Below are positions 46,556 to 58,254 of a stretch of 64,000 bases of DNA, one piece after another; position 1 is the stretch's first letter, and each line of letters begins with the position of its first letter. Origin of the DNA: Sabellastarte sp. h YS-2021 (taxonomy: Eukaryota; Annelida; Polychaeta; Sabellida; Sabellidae); NCBI GenBank assembly GCA_964017235.1, contig OZ024935.1, forward strand, positions 88,317,052 through 88,381,051, in the 5' to 3' direction. The position numbers were made by a program, and so were the translations under genes. Below the pieces are notes generated by a model that had not been told where the DNA came from, did not search any database, and was given only the letters and a program-made list of their open reading frames with translations.

Positions 46556-48965
46556 TTCCTATAGGTTGGTTTCACACCCAAAACCTCTACAACCAATAAT
46601 AAGCGAGTTATAAGCACTTCTAAGTTTGGCTATCACCGTTTGACCTTGAGGGAAAGGCCCAAGGTCAAATCCCTCCAAACCAGAAGATTCCCAGTCCATG
46701 ATTTCCTACATGTTGGTTTACCATCCCAAACCTCTAGGGCCAATAATAAGCGAGTTATAAGCACTTCTAAGTTTGGCTATCCTCGTTTGACCTTGAGGGA
46801 AATGCCCAAGGTCAAATCCCTCCACACCAGAAGATTCCCAGTCCATGATTTCCTACATGTTCGTTTACCATCCCAAACCTCTAGGATCAATAATAAGCAA
46901 GTTATAAGCACTTCTAAGTTTGGCTATGCTCGTTTGACCTTGAAGGAGAGGCCCAAGGTCAAATCCGACCACACCAGAAGTTTCCCAGCCCATGAATTCC
47001 TACATGTTCGTTTACCATCCCAAACCTCTAGGACCAATAATAAGCAAGTTATAAACACTTCTAAGTTTGGCTATGCTCATTTGACCTTGAACGAGGGGCC
47101 CAAGGTCAAATCTGACCACACCAGAAGATTCCCAGCACATGACTTCCTACATGTTGGTATACCATCCCAAAACTCTAGGAGCAATAATAAGCGAGTTATA
47201 AGCACTTTTAAGTTTGGCTATCCTCGTTTGACCTTGAACGAGGGGCCCAAGGTCAAATCCAACCACACCAGAAGATTCCCAGCACATGATTTCCTATATG
47301 TTGGTTTACCATCCCAAACCTCTAGGACCAATAATAAGCGAGTTATAAGCACTTTTATGTTTGGCTATGCTCGTTTGACCTTGAAGAAGAGGCCCAAGGT
47401 CAAATCTGACCACACCAAAAGATTCCCAGCCCACGATTTTCTATATGTTGGTTTACCATTCCAAACCTGTATGACAAATAATAAGCAAGTTATAAGCACT
47501 TTTAAGTTTGGCTATGCTCATTTGACCTTGAAGGAGAGGCCCAAGGTCAAATCCAACAACACCAAAAGATTCCCAGCCCTCGATTTCCTATATGTGGGTA
47601 TACCATCCCAAACCTCTAGGACCAATAATAAGTGAGTTATAAGCACTTTTAGGTTTGGCTATCCTCGTTTGACCTTGAACGAGGGGCCCAAGGTCAAATC
47701 TGACCACACCAGAAGATTCCCAGCACTTGATTTCCTATATGTTGGTATACCATCCCAAACCTCTAGGACCAATAATAAGCGAGTTATAAGCACTTTTATG
47801 TTTGGCTATGCTCGTTTGACCTTGAAGAAGAGGCCCAAGGTCAAATCCCACCACACCAAAAGATTCCCAGCACATGATTTCCTACATGTTGGTTTACCAT
47901 CCCAAACCTCTAGGACCAATAATAAGCGAGTTATAAGCACTTTCAGGTTTGGCTATCCTCGTTTGACCTTGAACGAGGGGCCCAAGGTCAAATCTGACCA
48001 CACCAGAAGATTCCCAGCACATGATTTCCTATATGTTGGTATACCATCCCAAACCTCTAGGACCAATAATAAGTGAGTTGTAAGCACTTTTATGTTTGGC
48101 TATGCTTGTTTGACCGTGAAGAAGAGGCCCAAGGTCAAATCCCACCACACCAGAAGATTCCCAGCACATGATTTCCTACATGTTGGTTTACCATCCCAAA
48201 CCTCTAGGACCAATAATAAGCGAGTTATAAGCACTTTTATGTTTGGCTATGCTCATTTGACCTTGAAGAAGAGGTACAAGGTCAAATCTGACCACACCAA
48301 AAGATTCCCAGCACATGATTTCCTATATATTGGTATACCATCCCAAAACTCTAGGACCAATAATAAGCGAGTTATAAGCACTTTTAAGTTTGGTTAGCCT
48401 TGTTTGACCTTGAACGAGGGGCCCAAGGTCAAATCCGACCACACCAGAAGATTCCCAGCCCATGATTTCCTATATGTTGGTTTACCATCCCAAACCTCTA
48501 GGACCAATAATAAGTGAGTTATAAGCACTTTTATGTTTGGCTAGCCTCGTTTTACCTTGAACGAGGGGCCCAAGGTCAAATCCGACCACACCAGAAGATT
48601 CCCAGCCCATGATTTCCTATATGTTGGTTTACCATCCCAAACCTCTAGGACCAATAATAAGCGAGTTATAAGCACTTTTATGTTTGGCTATGCTCGTTTG
48701 ACCTTGAAGAAGAGGCCCAAGGTCAAATTTGACCACACCAAAAGATTCCCAGCTCATGATTTCCTATATGTTGGTTTACCATCCCAAACCTCTAGGACCA
48801 ACAATAAGCGAGTTATAAGCACTTTTAGGTTTGGCTATGCTCATTTGACCTTGAACGAGGGGCCCAAGGTCAAATCTGACCGCACCAGAAGATTCCCAGC
48901 ACATGATTTCCTAAATGTTGGTATACCATCCCAAACCTGTAGGAGCAGTAATTAGCGAGTTCAAG
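46556..48965 (+). repeat. Main 147-bp satellite array, about 16 units
   Basis: The unit is exactly 147 bp (49 codons) and shows almost no indels over 2.4 kb, so one frame (position mod 3 = 2 from 46640) stays open for long runs, reading ...PKVKSDHTRRFPAHDFLYVG... per unit. This is a by-product of length, not a gene: stops interrupt it and no start or splice context exists. Each unit contains TTTGACCTTG and CAAGGTCAAA, a perfect 10-bp inverted repeat around ~11 bases, giving everted AGGTCA half-sites. The TTCAAGGTCA arm matches the extended half-site bound by ERR/SF-1-type nuclear receptors. NEG-type and KKR-type units partly alternate. Confidence 0.93.
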
Positions 48966-48969
48966 GCTT

Positions 48970-49372
48970 AATCTTAGCAAATTTTTTATGAACCGATAAT
49001 CAATCGCCTGTCAATCGGTCAATTATGGCCCAATTGATCCCAATATCGATTGGCGCGTAGATTCTTCTGTCAGGAATGTGCATACCAAATTTGGTTGACC
49101 CACACCTGGTACTTTCTGAGGAAATCTAGCGAAAAGGAAGTAAATTTTTTTTAAATTTTTGATAATGTGACCTTGATAAAGGTCAAAGGTCAAATTTATG
49201 CCTGTCAAAAAATTTCCCCACGCCTATAGAAGACAACTGCCACATATCATTTGGATAGGCCTAATAACAAGGGAGATATTCAAGGGAGACGATAATGCGG
49301 CGGCGACGGCGGCTGACTGAAAACCAGGGGTGAAACCAATAAGCGTCCCCTTTTTCAAGGGACGCTTAATTA
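48970..49372 (-). mobile_element. Hairpin-headed element, minus orientation
   Basis: The head on the minus strand is TAAGCGTCCC...GGGACGCTTA (arms 49340-49349 and 49359-49368). Then come CCGCCGTCGCCGCCGC and ATATCTCCCTTGTTATTAGG, then TTTGACCTTTGACCTTTATC (a DR1 of AGGTCA) at 49178-49197. It abuts the end of the 147-bp array. No coding capacity. Confidence 0.6.
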
Positions 49373-49833
49373 AGAACCTTTGACTCCAAATCTGCCTCTT
49401 GAAAAAGTGCTTCAGAATATTGGTAAAAATCTTTCCCATATATTAATTCTTAAATTGTAATTGTCCCCCTTTAACATGACCCCCCCCCCCCCCTACTTCA
49501 AGTCCTCTTGTACAAAGACCAAAAGCTTTGGTGTATCTTAAATAGGTGTGTTCTGTTAGGTAAGGTTAAGGCATCTTAATCCGGTAAGATTGTAATTCAT
49601 GGTACCACATTTAAAAACCCCAAATTGTAATTCATGATATCTCTAATTAACAGTTAACAGGCATTAGCCTTGTATTTTAGACTAAATATTGAATCATAAT
49701 GAAAGTTATACACACCAAAGGAAAATACTAACACAAAAGAGCTGTCACTATGACAGTAAGCAGTTAGGTTAGACACCCTAACAGGCTACAAAGGTTTTTT
49801 TCTTATATGAGTTACTTATGATATTAGTCTCAC
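49373..49833. other. Intronic flank with a poly-C run
   Basis: Contains C14 at 49480-49493 and nothing else of note. It would be the start of the large intron downstream of the ankyrin exon. Confidence 0.5.
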
Positions 49834-52430
49834 CTGATATAATCACAGCAGAAGTTGTCATCATGGCTGCCACTTCATAGTTACCTTTGTCTAAGGCCAT
49901 TTTGAACAGTACATCTTTGTCAGCCAAATGCTTGCTTTGCAATTGTACACTTCCACTGAACAAGATGCCTAATACATCTGGAAGGTTTCTCTCTAGACCA
50001 GTTCTGAGCACAGCATGTCTTATGTCATTTATATGATTTGGATCAATTGCACTTTCTCTGACTAGTTCAGCTACTCTGCAAACTGCTTCTTCATCACACA
50101 TGGTAAAAAAGCTGAACTGAACTTTCTGCAAACACCTAGGAGTTTCAGCACAAAGTTCTGTAAAATCCCCTGCCAAATTTGCAATGGAAAACTTGAATAG
50201 TACATCAAAATACTCATGAATTTTTTGGCCTAATACATAAGATTCAAGAGCAGAAAGCATACCTTTTTCCAATGAAAGCCATGCATCAATGATAATACCT
50301 GGTAGTAGATCATTTATCTGTACTCCTAACTTCAGCAATTGCCCAGTAATCTGAACATTACCGGCTATCACAGACAATTCTATTGGTGCATAACGTTTAA
50401 CGTCTTTGTGATTAATGTCAATGCCACATGAACAGAGAAAGCCAATGAGCTCCAATGACTGCGGAGAAGTATTTTCCAAACACCATGCCAAAGCATTACG
50501 TCCATGACTGTCAACACAGTTAATATTCACACCACCTCGCAAAAGCTTTTGACAAGTAACTTTATTGCAATTTACAACTGCAGAGTAAAATTCTCTCTCA
50601 CCTGAATTGCTGAGAGGTACCCTGTTTGATTTCTTCAGAAATTTCAAAATGTCATGATGTTCTGACTCTTCTGCAATTTGCCAGATATCCCGGCCTCTTT
50701 TGTCTCTGATGAGTGTATTTGCGTGTTTTCTCATCAGTAGTTCAACCATATGCAGATGACCCATCTCAGCTGCACACATCAATGATGTTACTCCTGCATC
50801 ATCCTGAGCATCCACATCCGCATGGTGCTTCAGCAACCAGTTGACATATACAAGATTCAAATTCTTAACTGAATGTAACAGAGGTGTCAGACCATTTTGA
50901 TCTCTGGTGTTCACATCAGCTCCATGATGAAGCAGTTTTGCCAGGCTACTCACAGGCAAAAGGCCTTGGTCACAGATGTTGATAAGTTCTTTGTGATAAT
51001 AGCTCTTTTCTTGAGTGGAATCAAGAACATTCCCATTATTCCAGCACTGGTCATGTACTACTCTGTCACAGTCATTGAGGTAAGTATATACATCAAAGGA
51101 ACCAAAGGTAAATGCTATGTCTGAAACAGTTTTCCCACTGAATGTTGCAAAACTAATACTGGCTCCACTTTGAATGAGCATTTTTACAATTGGTAAGAAA
51201 CCAGAATGGGCAGCTATTGTAAGAGGTGCTAGACCATTTGTAGATTTAACATCTATATGCGCACCAAAATCAAGCAAGGCCAACACACATTTTTCTTCCC
51301 CAACAGCAGCTTTAGACAATGGCGTACTACCACTTTCATCCCTGATGTTAATCAATGCACCTTGATCCAACAGATAGCGGACAATTTCGACAAACCTTTT
51401 CTCAACTGCAATATGCAAGGCAGATGATCCATTTTCAGATCTCATATTTAGAAGAATGCCATTTTCAACAAGGATCTTCACTATATCTAAATGACCTTCA
51501 ATTACTGTACAGTGAAGAGGACTTCGTCCAAAACAATTTCTAGCATTAATTAAGGCTCCATTATCTATTAACCATTTCAGAATTTGGCCTTTGCCAGTGA
51601 TAGCAGCATGATGAAGTGGTGTATCCCCATGGATATCTGCTTCATGGATAATAGCCCTGTGTGATAGGAGAACTCTTGCTGCAGATAAATGACCATGCCT
51701 ACAAGCGATTATCAAAGGGGTTACATTGGAATTTCCAGAGTCTTTAAAATGAACAATAGAGTCTCCATATAATGACAGCATTGATTCAACTGCAAAGACA
51801 TTACCACTTGCACATTCACTGATCATTATAGTGCCCAAGGTATGATCAATATCTTTGTCTTTTATATTTTCTTCGATTAAGCAGCCAATATTTGTGCAGT
51901 CATTGACAAACGCCCAATCTTTGGCGGATAACCCATCTCTATTAACAGGTGTTACATCACAATCCATTTTAAGCAAACAAGCAACTATATCCACAAATTG
52001 ATGTTTGACAGCAAGAATCAAGGCAGTATCCCCTTCTTTTGTTGGAGCATTTATGTTTGCTCCCAGTTCTAAACATGTCCGGACTTTATCTATCTGGTTA
52101 CTTACTACACTTCTGTGCAAAATGTTTTGACCATCTCTATTCAAGCCATCAATATCCAAACCATAGCCAAACAGAATGTCAACCACACTCAGCTTCTTGG
52201 CATCCACAGCATAATCTAAAGCAGTAACACCATGACAGTTAGTTCTGTGTGCCGTTGTGTTATCTTTCTGTAAAATCTGGCAAACTTTGTCCACTTCCCC
52301 CTTGTAAGAGGCAACCATAAGTTCAGTCACACCAAGCAAAAAGTCACCATGACAATCTTCACTGACAGGAAGAATGATTCCGGGCAGTGGGAACTGAGAC
52401 ACATTCAAATTGTTTTCCACCATAATGTTA
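49834..52430 (-). CDS. Ankyrin-repeat protein, large exon
   Basis: A single long exon: acceptor CTTGCAG before 52430, ATG at 52421-52423, strong donor GTGAGA after 49834 (phase 1). Reading past the donor only adds a short tail ending at 49778. It encodes ~863 residues from the first Met with about 19 ankyrin repeats, e.g. GDTPLHHAAITGKGQILKWL, GRSPLHCTVIEGHLDIVKIL, GSSALHIAVEKRFVEIVRYL, GVTSLMCAAEMGHLHMVELL. The last ~150 residues are helical without clear repeats. No signal peptide or membrane segment. Ankyrin stacks act as protein-binding scaffolds; the partner is unknown. The frame is open between the acceptor and the ATG (only two codons), so translation might begin in an upstream exon beyond 52430. 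Confidence 0.9.
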
Positions 52431-52832
52431 CTGCAAGATAAACACTATTTCAAATCCTACATGGTATTCAAGAGTACTGAGAATCAGATCATAAAACTTC
52501 GAAAATCATGAGTATGTGAGAAGCAGTATAAGAGCTACTATACAGTAAGTATAAAACAACTTTCACCAAGTGCAGAGATAATCAAAACTGGGTCTGAGTT
52601 TGTACCAGAATCGGGCCGTAGAAGTACAGAACTACTTTGTACTTCCTTTTTATTTTATATAAATATGTTTAACTTATCTAACCTCAACAAAGAGTGTTCA
52701 ATTGCAGAGACTAAAATGATTTGTGTTTCTTGAGACTTGAGAAGCATTAAAAATTTCCTTTGGTGTCAATTTAATTATATTTCATTGGAATGATTTCTTA
52801 ATTGAATTTGTGCCTATTGTTTCAACATTCTA

Positions 52833-52916
52833 TTGATGTTGATTTGTTTCACTTGGGTGGGTGAAGTACACATTAGGGAATACATCAAATCATAAAGTGA
52901 AACAAATCAACATCAA
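52833..52916. repeat. Perfect 22-bp inverted repeat, 40-nt loop
   Basis: 52833-52854 is the exact reverse complement of 52895-52916; the arm contains TTGATTTGTTTCACTT. Single copy with intact arms; may be a MITE relic or a transcribed stem-loop. Confidence 0.75.
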
Positions 52917-53049
52917 AGTACATGTAATCTCTAAACATAGTGAGGCTAAACATAGGAAGCCACAAATACTGGGCCATTTTATGGGCGAGCCTGATTATAT
53001 ATTTTAAAGTTAACAAAGAATTATAAAATTACATTTTTAAATTACACTA

Positions 53050-53248
53050 ATTACCGTATTTTTCCAAAATATGGCCCGGGCGTTAATTATTTTCAAATGG
53101 CATCAGACCAGGCTTTAAATTGAACCAGGCGTTCTTTTGAAATACAAAAACAGTGTTATAAATTGTAAACAGTGTGCTTGGTACCAGGCCTTAAATTGAA
53201 CCAGGCGTTTATTTGAACCTGGGCGTTATTTTGGAAATTTACGGTAAT
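53050..53248. mobile_element. 199-bp MITE
   Basis: Terminal inverted repeats ATTACCGTATTTTTCCAAAA and the reverse-complement right end ...TTTTGGAAATTTACGGTAAT (two mismatches). Inside, TTAAATTGAACCAGGCGTT occurs twice (about 53115 and 53193). No coding capacity. Confidence 0.85.
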
Positions 53249-54698
53249 AGGAAAATGTTATTAAATCAAACAAGTTAATTTGATGAATTTATTCAAACAC
53301 TACACTGATGCATAAAATTGACAAAAATTTATAAAATTCACATTGCACATAAAATTGGGTTATATGGGTAAATGTCTATTTAAGAACTTGACATTAAACA
53401 TTTGAAAATTATGGTTAAATTAATCAGTTTGTTCACAAACATTTAAACATGTAAAGTATCACTCCCAAAACACCTTATAAGAGTCTTACAACAATGCCTA
53501 ATTAATCCTGTTAGCTGAGGTGAAAGAAATCAAGTTTAAAAAAATGCTAGAACAAAAGGTAAAACTAAGACTAATCCAGTTACCAAGTCACACATAGTCA
53601 AACAAATCAACTTAAAAGGAATATTGAAACAAAAGATATCACAATCTAATCCAGTTGCCTAATCACTCCCCACAAGTGAAACAAATCAAGTTGAAAGCAG
53701 TGGTTGAACAATGGACACCTTGTGACCTAATGACCCTAGCTCCCATTGTCAAAATAACTGAGACTGAGTCTTGGAACAATAAAGGAATTAAGACTAATCT
53801 TATCAAAGCATAATGAGGTAAAGGAAAGAAGCAATATTTAAGTAGAAAAATAAGTAAATAATATTTTTTAATTAAAAAAATACTGGTGCAAATTATAAGT
53901 TGGCCTAATAGATGTTACCAAATCTTTAGATAAGAGCAACAAGTCTTAAATAATATTTCACAAACATATACTTTATATTTGAAATTTTAATGTTTAAATT
54001 AACTAGCACGGTTGTATTCAATTTCATGATTAAAACCACCAATCGAATATGATATAACAATTAAACTAGCTGGTTAATATTAAATTTTATCTTTAAAAGT
54101 ATTCCTGAGTTTACTCATCGTAAGTTGGGCTATTATGTTCTAGCCCACCCCAAGATGGCCTAAGCCTATCCTTAGATAGGCTACCCAATTTAGAATCCTA
54201 AGTTGGACAAAATATAGCCCATCTTAAGACGGACTGACTCCTAATTGCGTTCCAACACAGATATCTACAATACCCTGTACATTAAGTGATCCAAATATCA
54301 TGTACCACACATGGACAACTCTGTCTTGTGTCACCTCATCTGTGGCAATAAGTTCAATACCATTGTGCGTTGAAATGAAGCTGTTGTTAAGCAAAACGAG
54401 AATATTTTGTCAGGTAGCTCTGCCACTTTCCAATACTTTCGTTTGGAAAACCACAAACATTCCAGCTACAACTCGTGGTTATACGGGAAAAGGATAACAC
54501 TAAAATAGAGAAATGTCCCGACGCAAATCTTTGCATTAATATCCCGGATATCTTATGAAAGAATTACTAGCAGGTCTCCTCACTCCCCCATTATGGATTC
54601 AGACGATGATCTGGTTGTGTAACACACATCATATTAAGAATTGTAGTTTATACACACTAAGAAGGTGTCAAAATGTCATATTAAGCTAATATAAATAA

Positions 54699-57131
54699 CC
54701 CAGATAGCAAGACGCTAGTGGGCCACCGTTGGCTATGGGTGGCAAAATATAGCTTGTGGGCCACCACTGAGCCACTGGTGGCCCACTGACTGCATTTTTT
54801 TTCAAAATTTTAAAGCATTATAAACAACTTCAAAAGCAACCTCAAATACTGTTTTCTGACATATTATTTAACAATATTCAATGTTAAAAACACATTATTT
54901 CAAAATATAAATACATTGCGTGGCCCACTGTTGGCCCACCAACTACCAGAGTCAGTGGCTGTAGCTCAGGTACCAGCCTACACCCACTGGTGTAAAATAC
55001 TGGGAAAAATTAGATAAAATGTGTGTTTTCTTTCACTTAACATAAGTTAATGTCATTTTTTAACAAACTTATTCTGTATTCCTTCATTTTGCTCAGTCAG
55101 TCTTTTCTCCACTTTATTACTTTATATATTACTTGCTTATATATTTGCCACAGGTGGTCCATCAATGGTCCACCCACTGCATAAGTAGTACATGATCCAT
55201 GATGGGCAGCCAGTGGGCCACTGGTGGCACATATATATATATTTTTAGTGAAGGTTAAAGAAAGATATTTTCATTTTTTTCCTTTTGATATAAATTTGTT
55301 TTTTGATGCAACCTAAATCTATCGCAGAATTTGTTTTTGTCTGACACATGCAACTATCATCTGTAAGAGCTATACTTAGTTGGTGGACCAATGGTGGTCC
55401 TCTGGTGGCTACACCTCAAGCTCTGCTGAACGGCATTTGTTTTGACAGATCTTGAAGAGAGGCTGTCTTGGCTTAAATTCATTTGTTTCAAGTGAATTAC
55501 TTTCCAAAAGTAGCTGTTCTGAATTTTATTACATAAAAAAATTGTAAGATTTGCCACTGGTGGTCCATCAGTGGTCCACCTTCTGCCTGCATGCTACACA
55601 TACTGTTGGCCCACCGGTGGCCCACAGACGGCAAAGTAATTGGATACTTTATGTATGTGTGTGTATATCACCAAGACACCAACATTTTTAAATAACAGAT
55701 GTCACATCTCTGCCTTAATATATATTTCTTTTCTTCCCATTCTTGGGCCACAAATTTCTTCCAAGATTTACCACTGGCAGCCCACCAACTATATCAGTGG
55801 TATATAAGCTATGATTGATGGGCCACTGATGGGAATTTTCTAATTTCCACCCCGATTTTAGATCTAATCAATAAAATCATCTGATAATTACACAGAAAAG
55901 TTAACAGAAGTGAAAGTTTCCCCTGTGAACAAACCATAAAACATGTACAGGAGAAAAATATATTAAATCAAAACCGTATTAATTGGGGTTGAGGTGTAGC
56001 CACCACTGGACGACCCTTGGTCCACAAGCTGCAATATGTATGTGTCCGATAAAATACAAAGTTTCTTAAGTTGAAAGGAATAATTACCCATGAAATATAT
56101 TCCAATCAGTGGCCGAATTACCCATGCCAACGCTGGCCCAGTGAAGGCTTGCCAACCAAAACTCAGGCTGCCAAAGTTGGGCCAACGGTGGGCCAATGGT
56201 GGCTTTTTATTCAAGATGGCGGCGAGCAATAATAGGGGATATTGAGACACTTAGTAAAAAATTATTTATTATGGTATGTCTAAAAATCATATTTCAGTGG
56301 GCCCACAATTTTTAGCTAACTATTTAACAATTTTAGACATAAAAATAACATTCTCATTAGAAATTCACAGTAAGAAAAGTTGTTTCTGAACATTATAATT
56401 TTATTGTTTTTACTATGGAACATGTCATCCTAAGATACTGTTCCACCATTGTTTATGTTTGGTCATGTGACTTATTAGGGATTCCCTTAACTAAAATCCA
56501 CCCACAATCTGTCAATTATTTGCTTTCTGTTAAACAATGGCCACATAACTTCATGCTGCAATCTGATTGGCTGATGCTATATTATAGTGGTAGTAAAATT
56601 TTACCAGTGGCTTGCCAATGTCAGACCGACACATCCACCGGCCTAAAAGCCAGTGGGCCACTGATGGGCCACTAGTAAACCTTATTGTTGGCTGCCAACA
56701 GTGGACCACTGTCTATCAGCTGGTCATGCCACCAGAGAACCACCACTGATGGCACTCAACAGTGGGCCACTGATGGGCCACCAGTAAACCTTATTGTTGG
56801 CTGCCAACAGTGGGCCACTGTCTATCAGCTGGTCACGCCACCAGAGAACCACCTTTGATGGCACCCAACAGTGGGCCACTGGTGGACCACCAGTCAACCT
56901 TGTCGGCTACTGAAGGTGGGCCACTGGTGGGCCAATAGAAAAGCTTATCATTGGCTGCCGACAGTGGGCCACTGAAGGACCATCAGAAAACCTTATTGTC
57001 GGCTACCAACGGTGGACCACTGCCTATCAGCCGGTCACGCCAACGGCTGGCCACCGCCTGCAGCCAACGTCGGTCCGACAGCTATGCCGCCAGTGGGCCA
57101 GCGGTGGCCCTACAGAGTCTTGCTATCTGGG
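54699..57131. mobile_element. 2.4-kb TIR element built of GTGGGCCAC words
   Basis: Exact 15-bp terminal inverted repeats: CCCAGATAGCAAGAC (54699-54713) and GTCTTGCTATCTGGG (57117-57131). Both flanks and much of the interior are degenerate repeats of GTGGGCCA(C)/TGGCCCAC. At 56660-57050 a ~110-bp unit (GGGCCACTGATGGGCCACCA, ACCTTATTGTTGGCTGCCAA) is tandem. A distinct AT-rich core at about 56212-56365 starts CAAGATGGCGGCGAGCAATA. No transposase. Confidence 0.82.
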
Positions 57132-57297
57132 AAGTAAAGCACCGTTTGCACAACATGTATACCCTAGCATAGAAACATGATGGATAAATATGCTAATTCT
57201 GTAAAGGTTGCATTATAAACAAAACAAAATTTTGTTTTAATCTGTATTACCATTTTTCTTGTAACTATTTATAAGTTTGGAAAAAATAATTTAACCA

Positions 57298-58070
57298 CCC
57301 AATAAATATTAGAAACATTTTAAAATGGTTTAAACGTTTACAAAACGTTTTCAAAACCTACTTAAACCCTATCTTATGATTTTCTAAACATTTTCAAGTA
57401 AACATTATGCTGTAATGTTTAAAAACAGTTCATATTAAACGTTTACAAAATAACTCAAGAAAATAGGTTTGACTGGAAACGTGTTTTAAACATTTATAGC
57501 TGAAGAAATGAAAGGTTATGCTGGAAATGCTTTTTAAACATTCGTCATGAAATGGTTGCTAAACAGTACACATAAAATGCTTAAACAACATTGTTTGATC
57601 AAATGTTTTAAAACCATTCTATCAAAAACGTTTTTAAATCCCTATTTGGGAATGCTTATTAAACCTTCTCCTTCAAACATGTCTAAACAAAGATGGTCGT
57701 GAGCAATAATAGGGGATTTTAGTGGACTTTGTAAAAATTTGGCCCAACATGCAATCCCTAAAAATAAGAATTGAATGGGGACAGAATTTTTAAGCCACTA
57801 TCTTACAATTTTTAGATGTAAAAATAATATTTTCATTAGTGAGCAACCTGAAAAAGATATTGAAACTGACCTCTGACCCCATTATTATTCAGACATTAGT
57901 ATGTTCATTCGTAATGTTTTTCTAACATTTGTCATTAAACGTTTAATAAATGGTATACATAAAATGTTTTAAAACCATTCTATTATAAATTGTTTTTCAT
58001 ACCCATCATTTTTAAACCTTTGCAAAACGTTTCCTATCAAACGTTTGCAAAACCCAAAAATGTTTACTGG
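57298..58070. mobile_element. Word-repeat element (AAACGTTT words)
   Basis: Bounded by CCCAATAAATATT (left) and the reverse complement of CCCAGTAAACATTTTT (right, ~58055-58070). It is filled with TTTAAACGTTT/AAACATTTT variants in both orientations. Its core, 57690-57842, is homologous to 56212-56365 of the neighbouring element (GAGCAATAATAGGGGAT ... AATTTTTA ... TTTTAGA-GTAAAAATAA ... TTCATTAG). Confidence 0.7.
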
Positions 58071-58254
58071 GCAAGGATTTCTACATGACAAGCCTAGAAA
58101 TGCTTAATAATATGTATTTCTCCTTTTGGTGAATACATGTACAGCCACAGCCAACTTCCAAGCTGCTTTGTCTTTGGCAAGTCTTTTAGCTTCACCCCAG
58201 GTCAGCCCTATTCCTTTTAGTCTCACCTCTATCCCAGGAAGCATGATCATATGA

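Larger units (their letters stand above)
52431..54698. other. Upstream of ankyrin exon; MITE and hairpin only
   Basis: AT-rich. Besides the hairpin at 52833-52916 and the MITE at 53050-53248, the phrase AAACAAATCAA(C/G)TT recurs at ~52900, 53600 and 53682. No other gene recognised. The minus-strand promoter or an upstream exon of the ankyrin gene may lie here. Confidence 0.5.

Noticed and set aside
46640..48955. Long open frames (up to 331 codons) in the 147-bp array as a repeat-protein gene
   Set aside because: The unit is a multiple of three and lacks indels, so frames stay open by length; stops occur, and no start, splice or non-array flank supports a gene.
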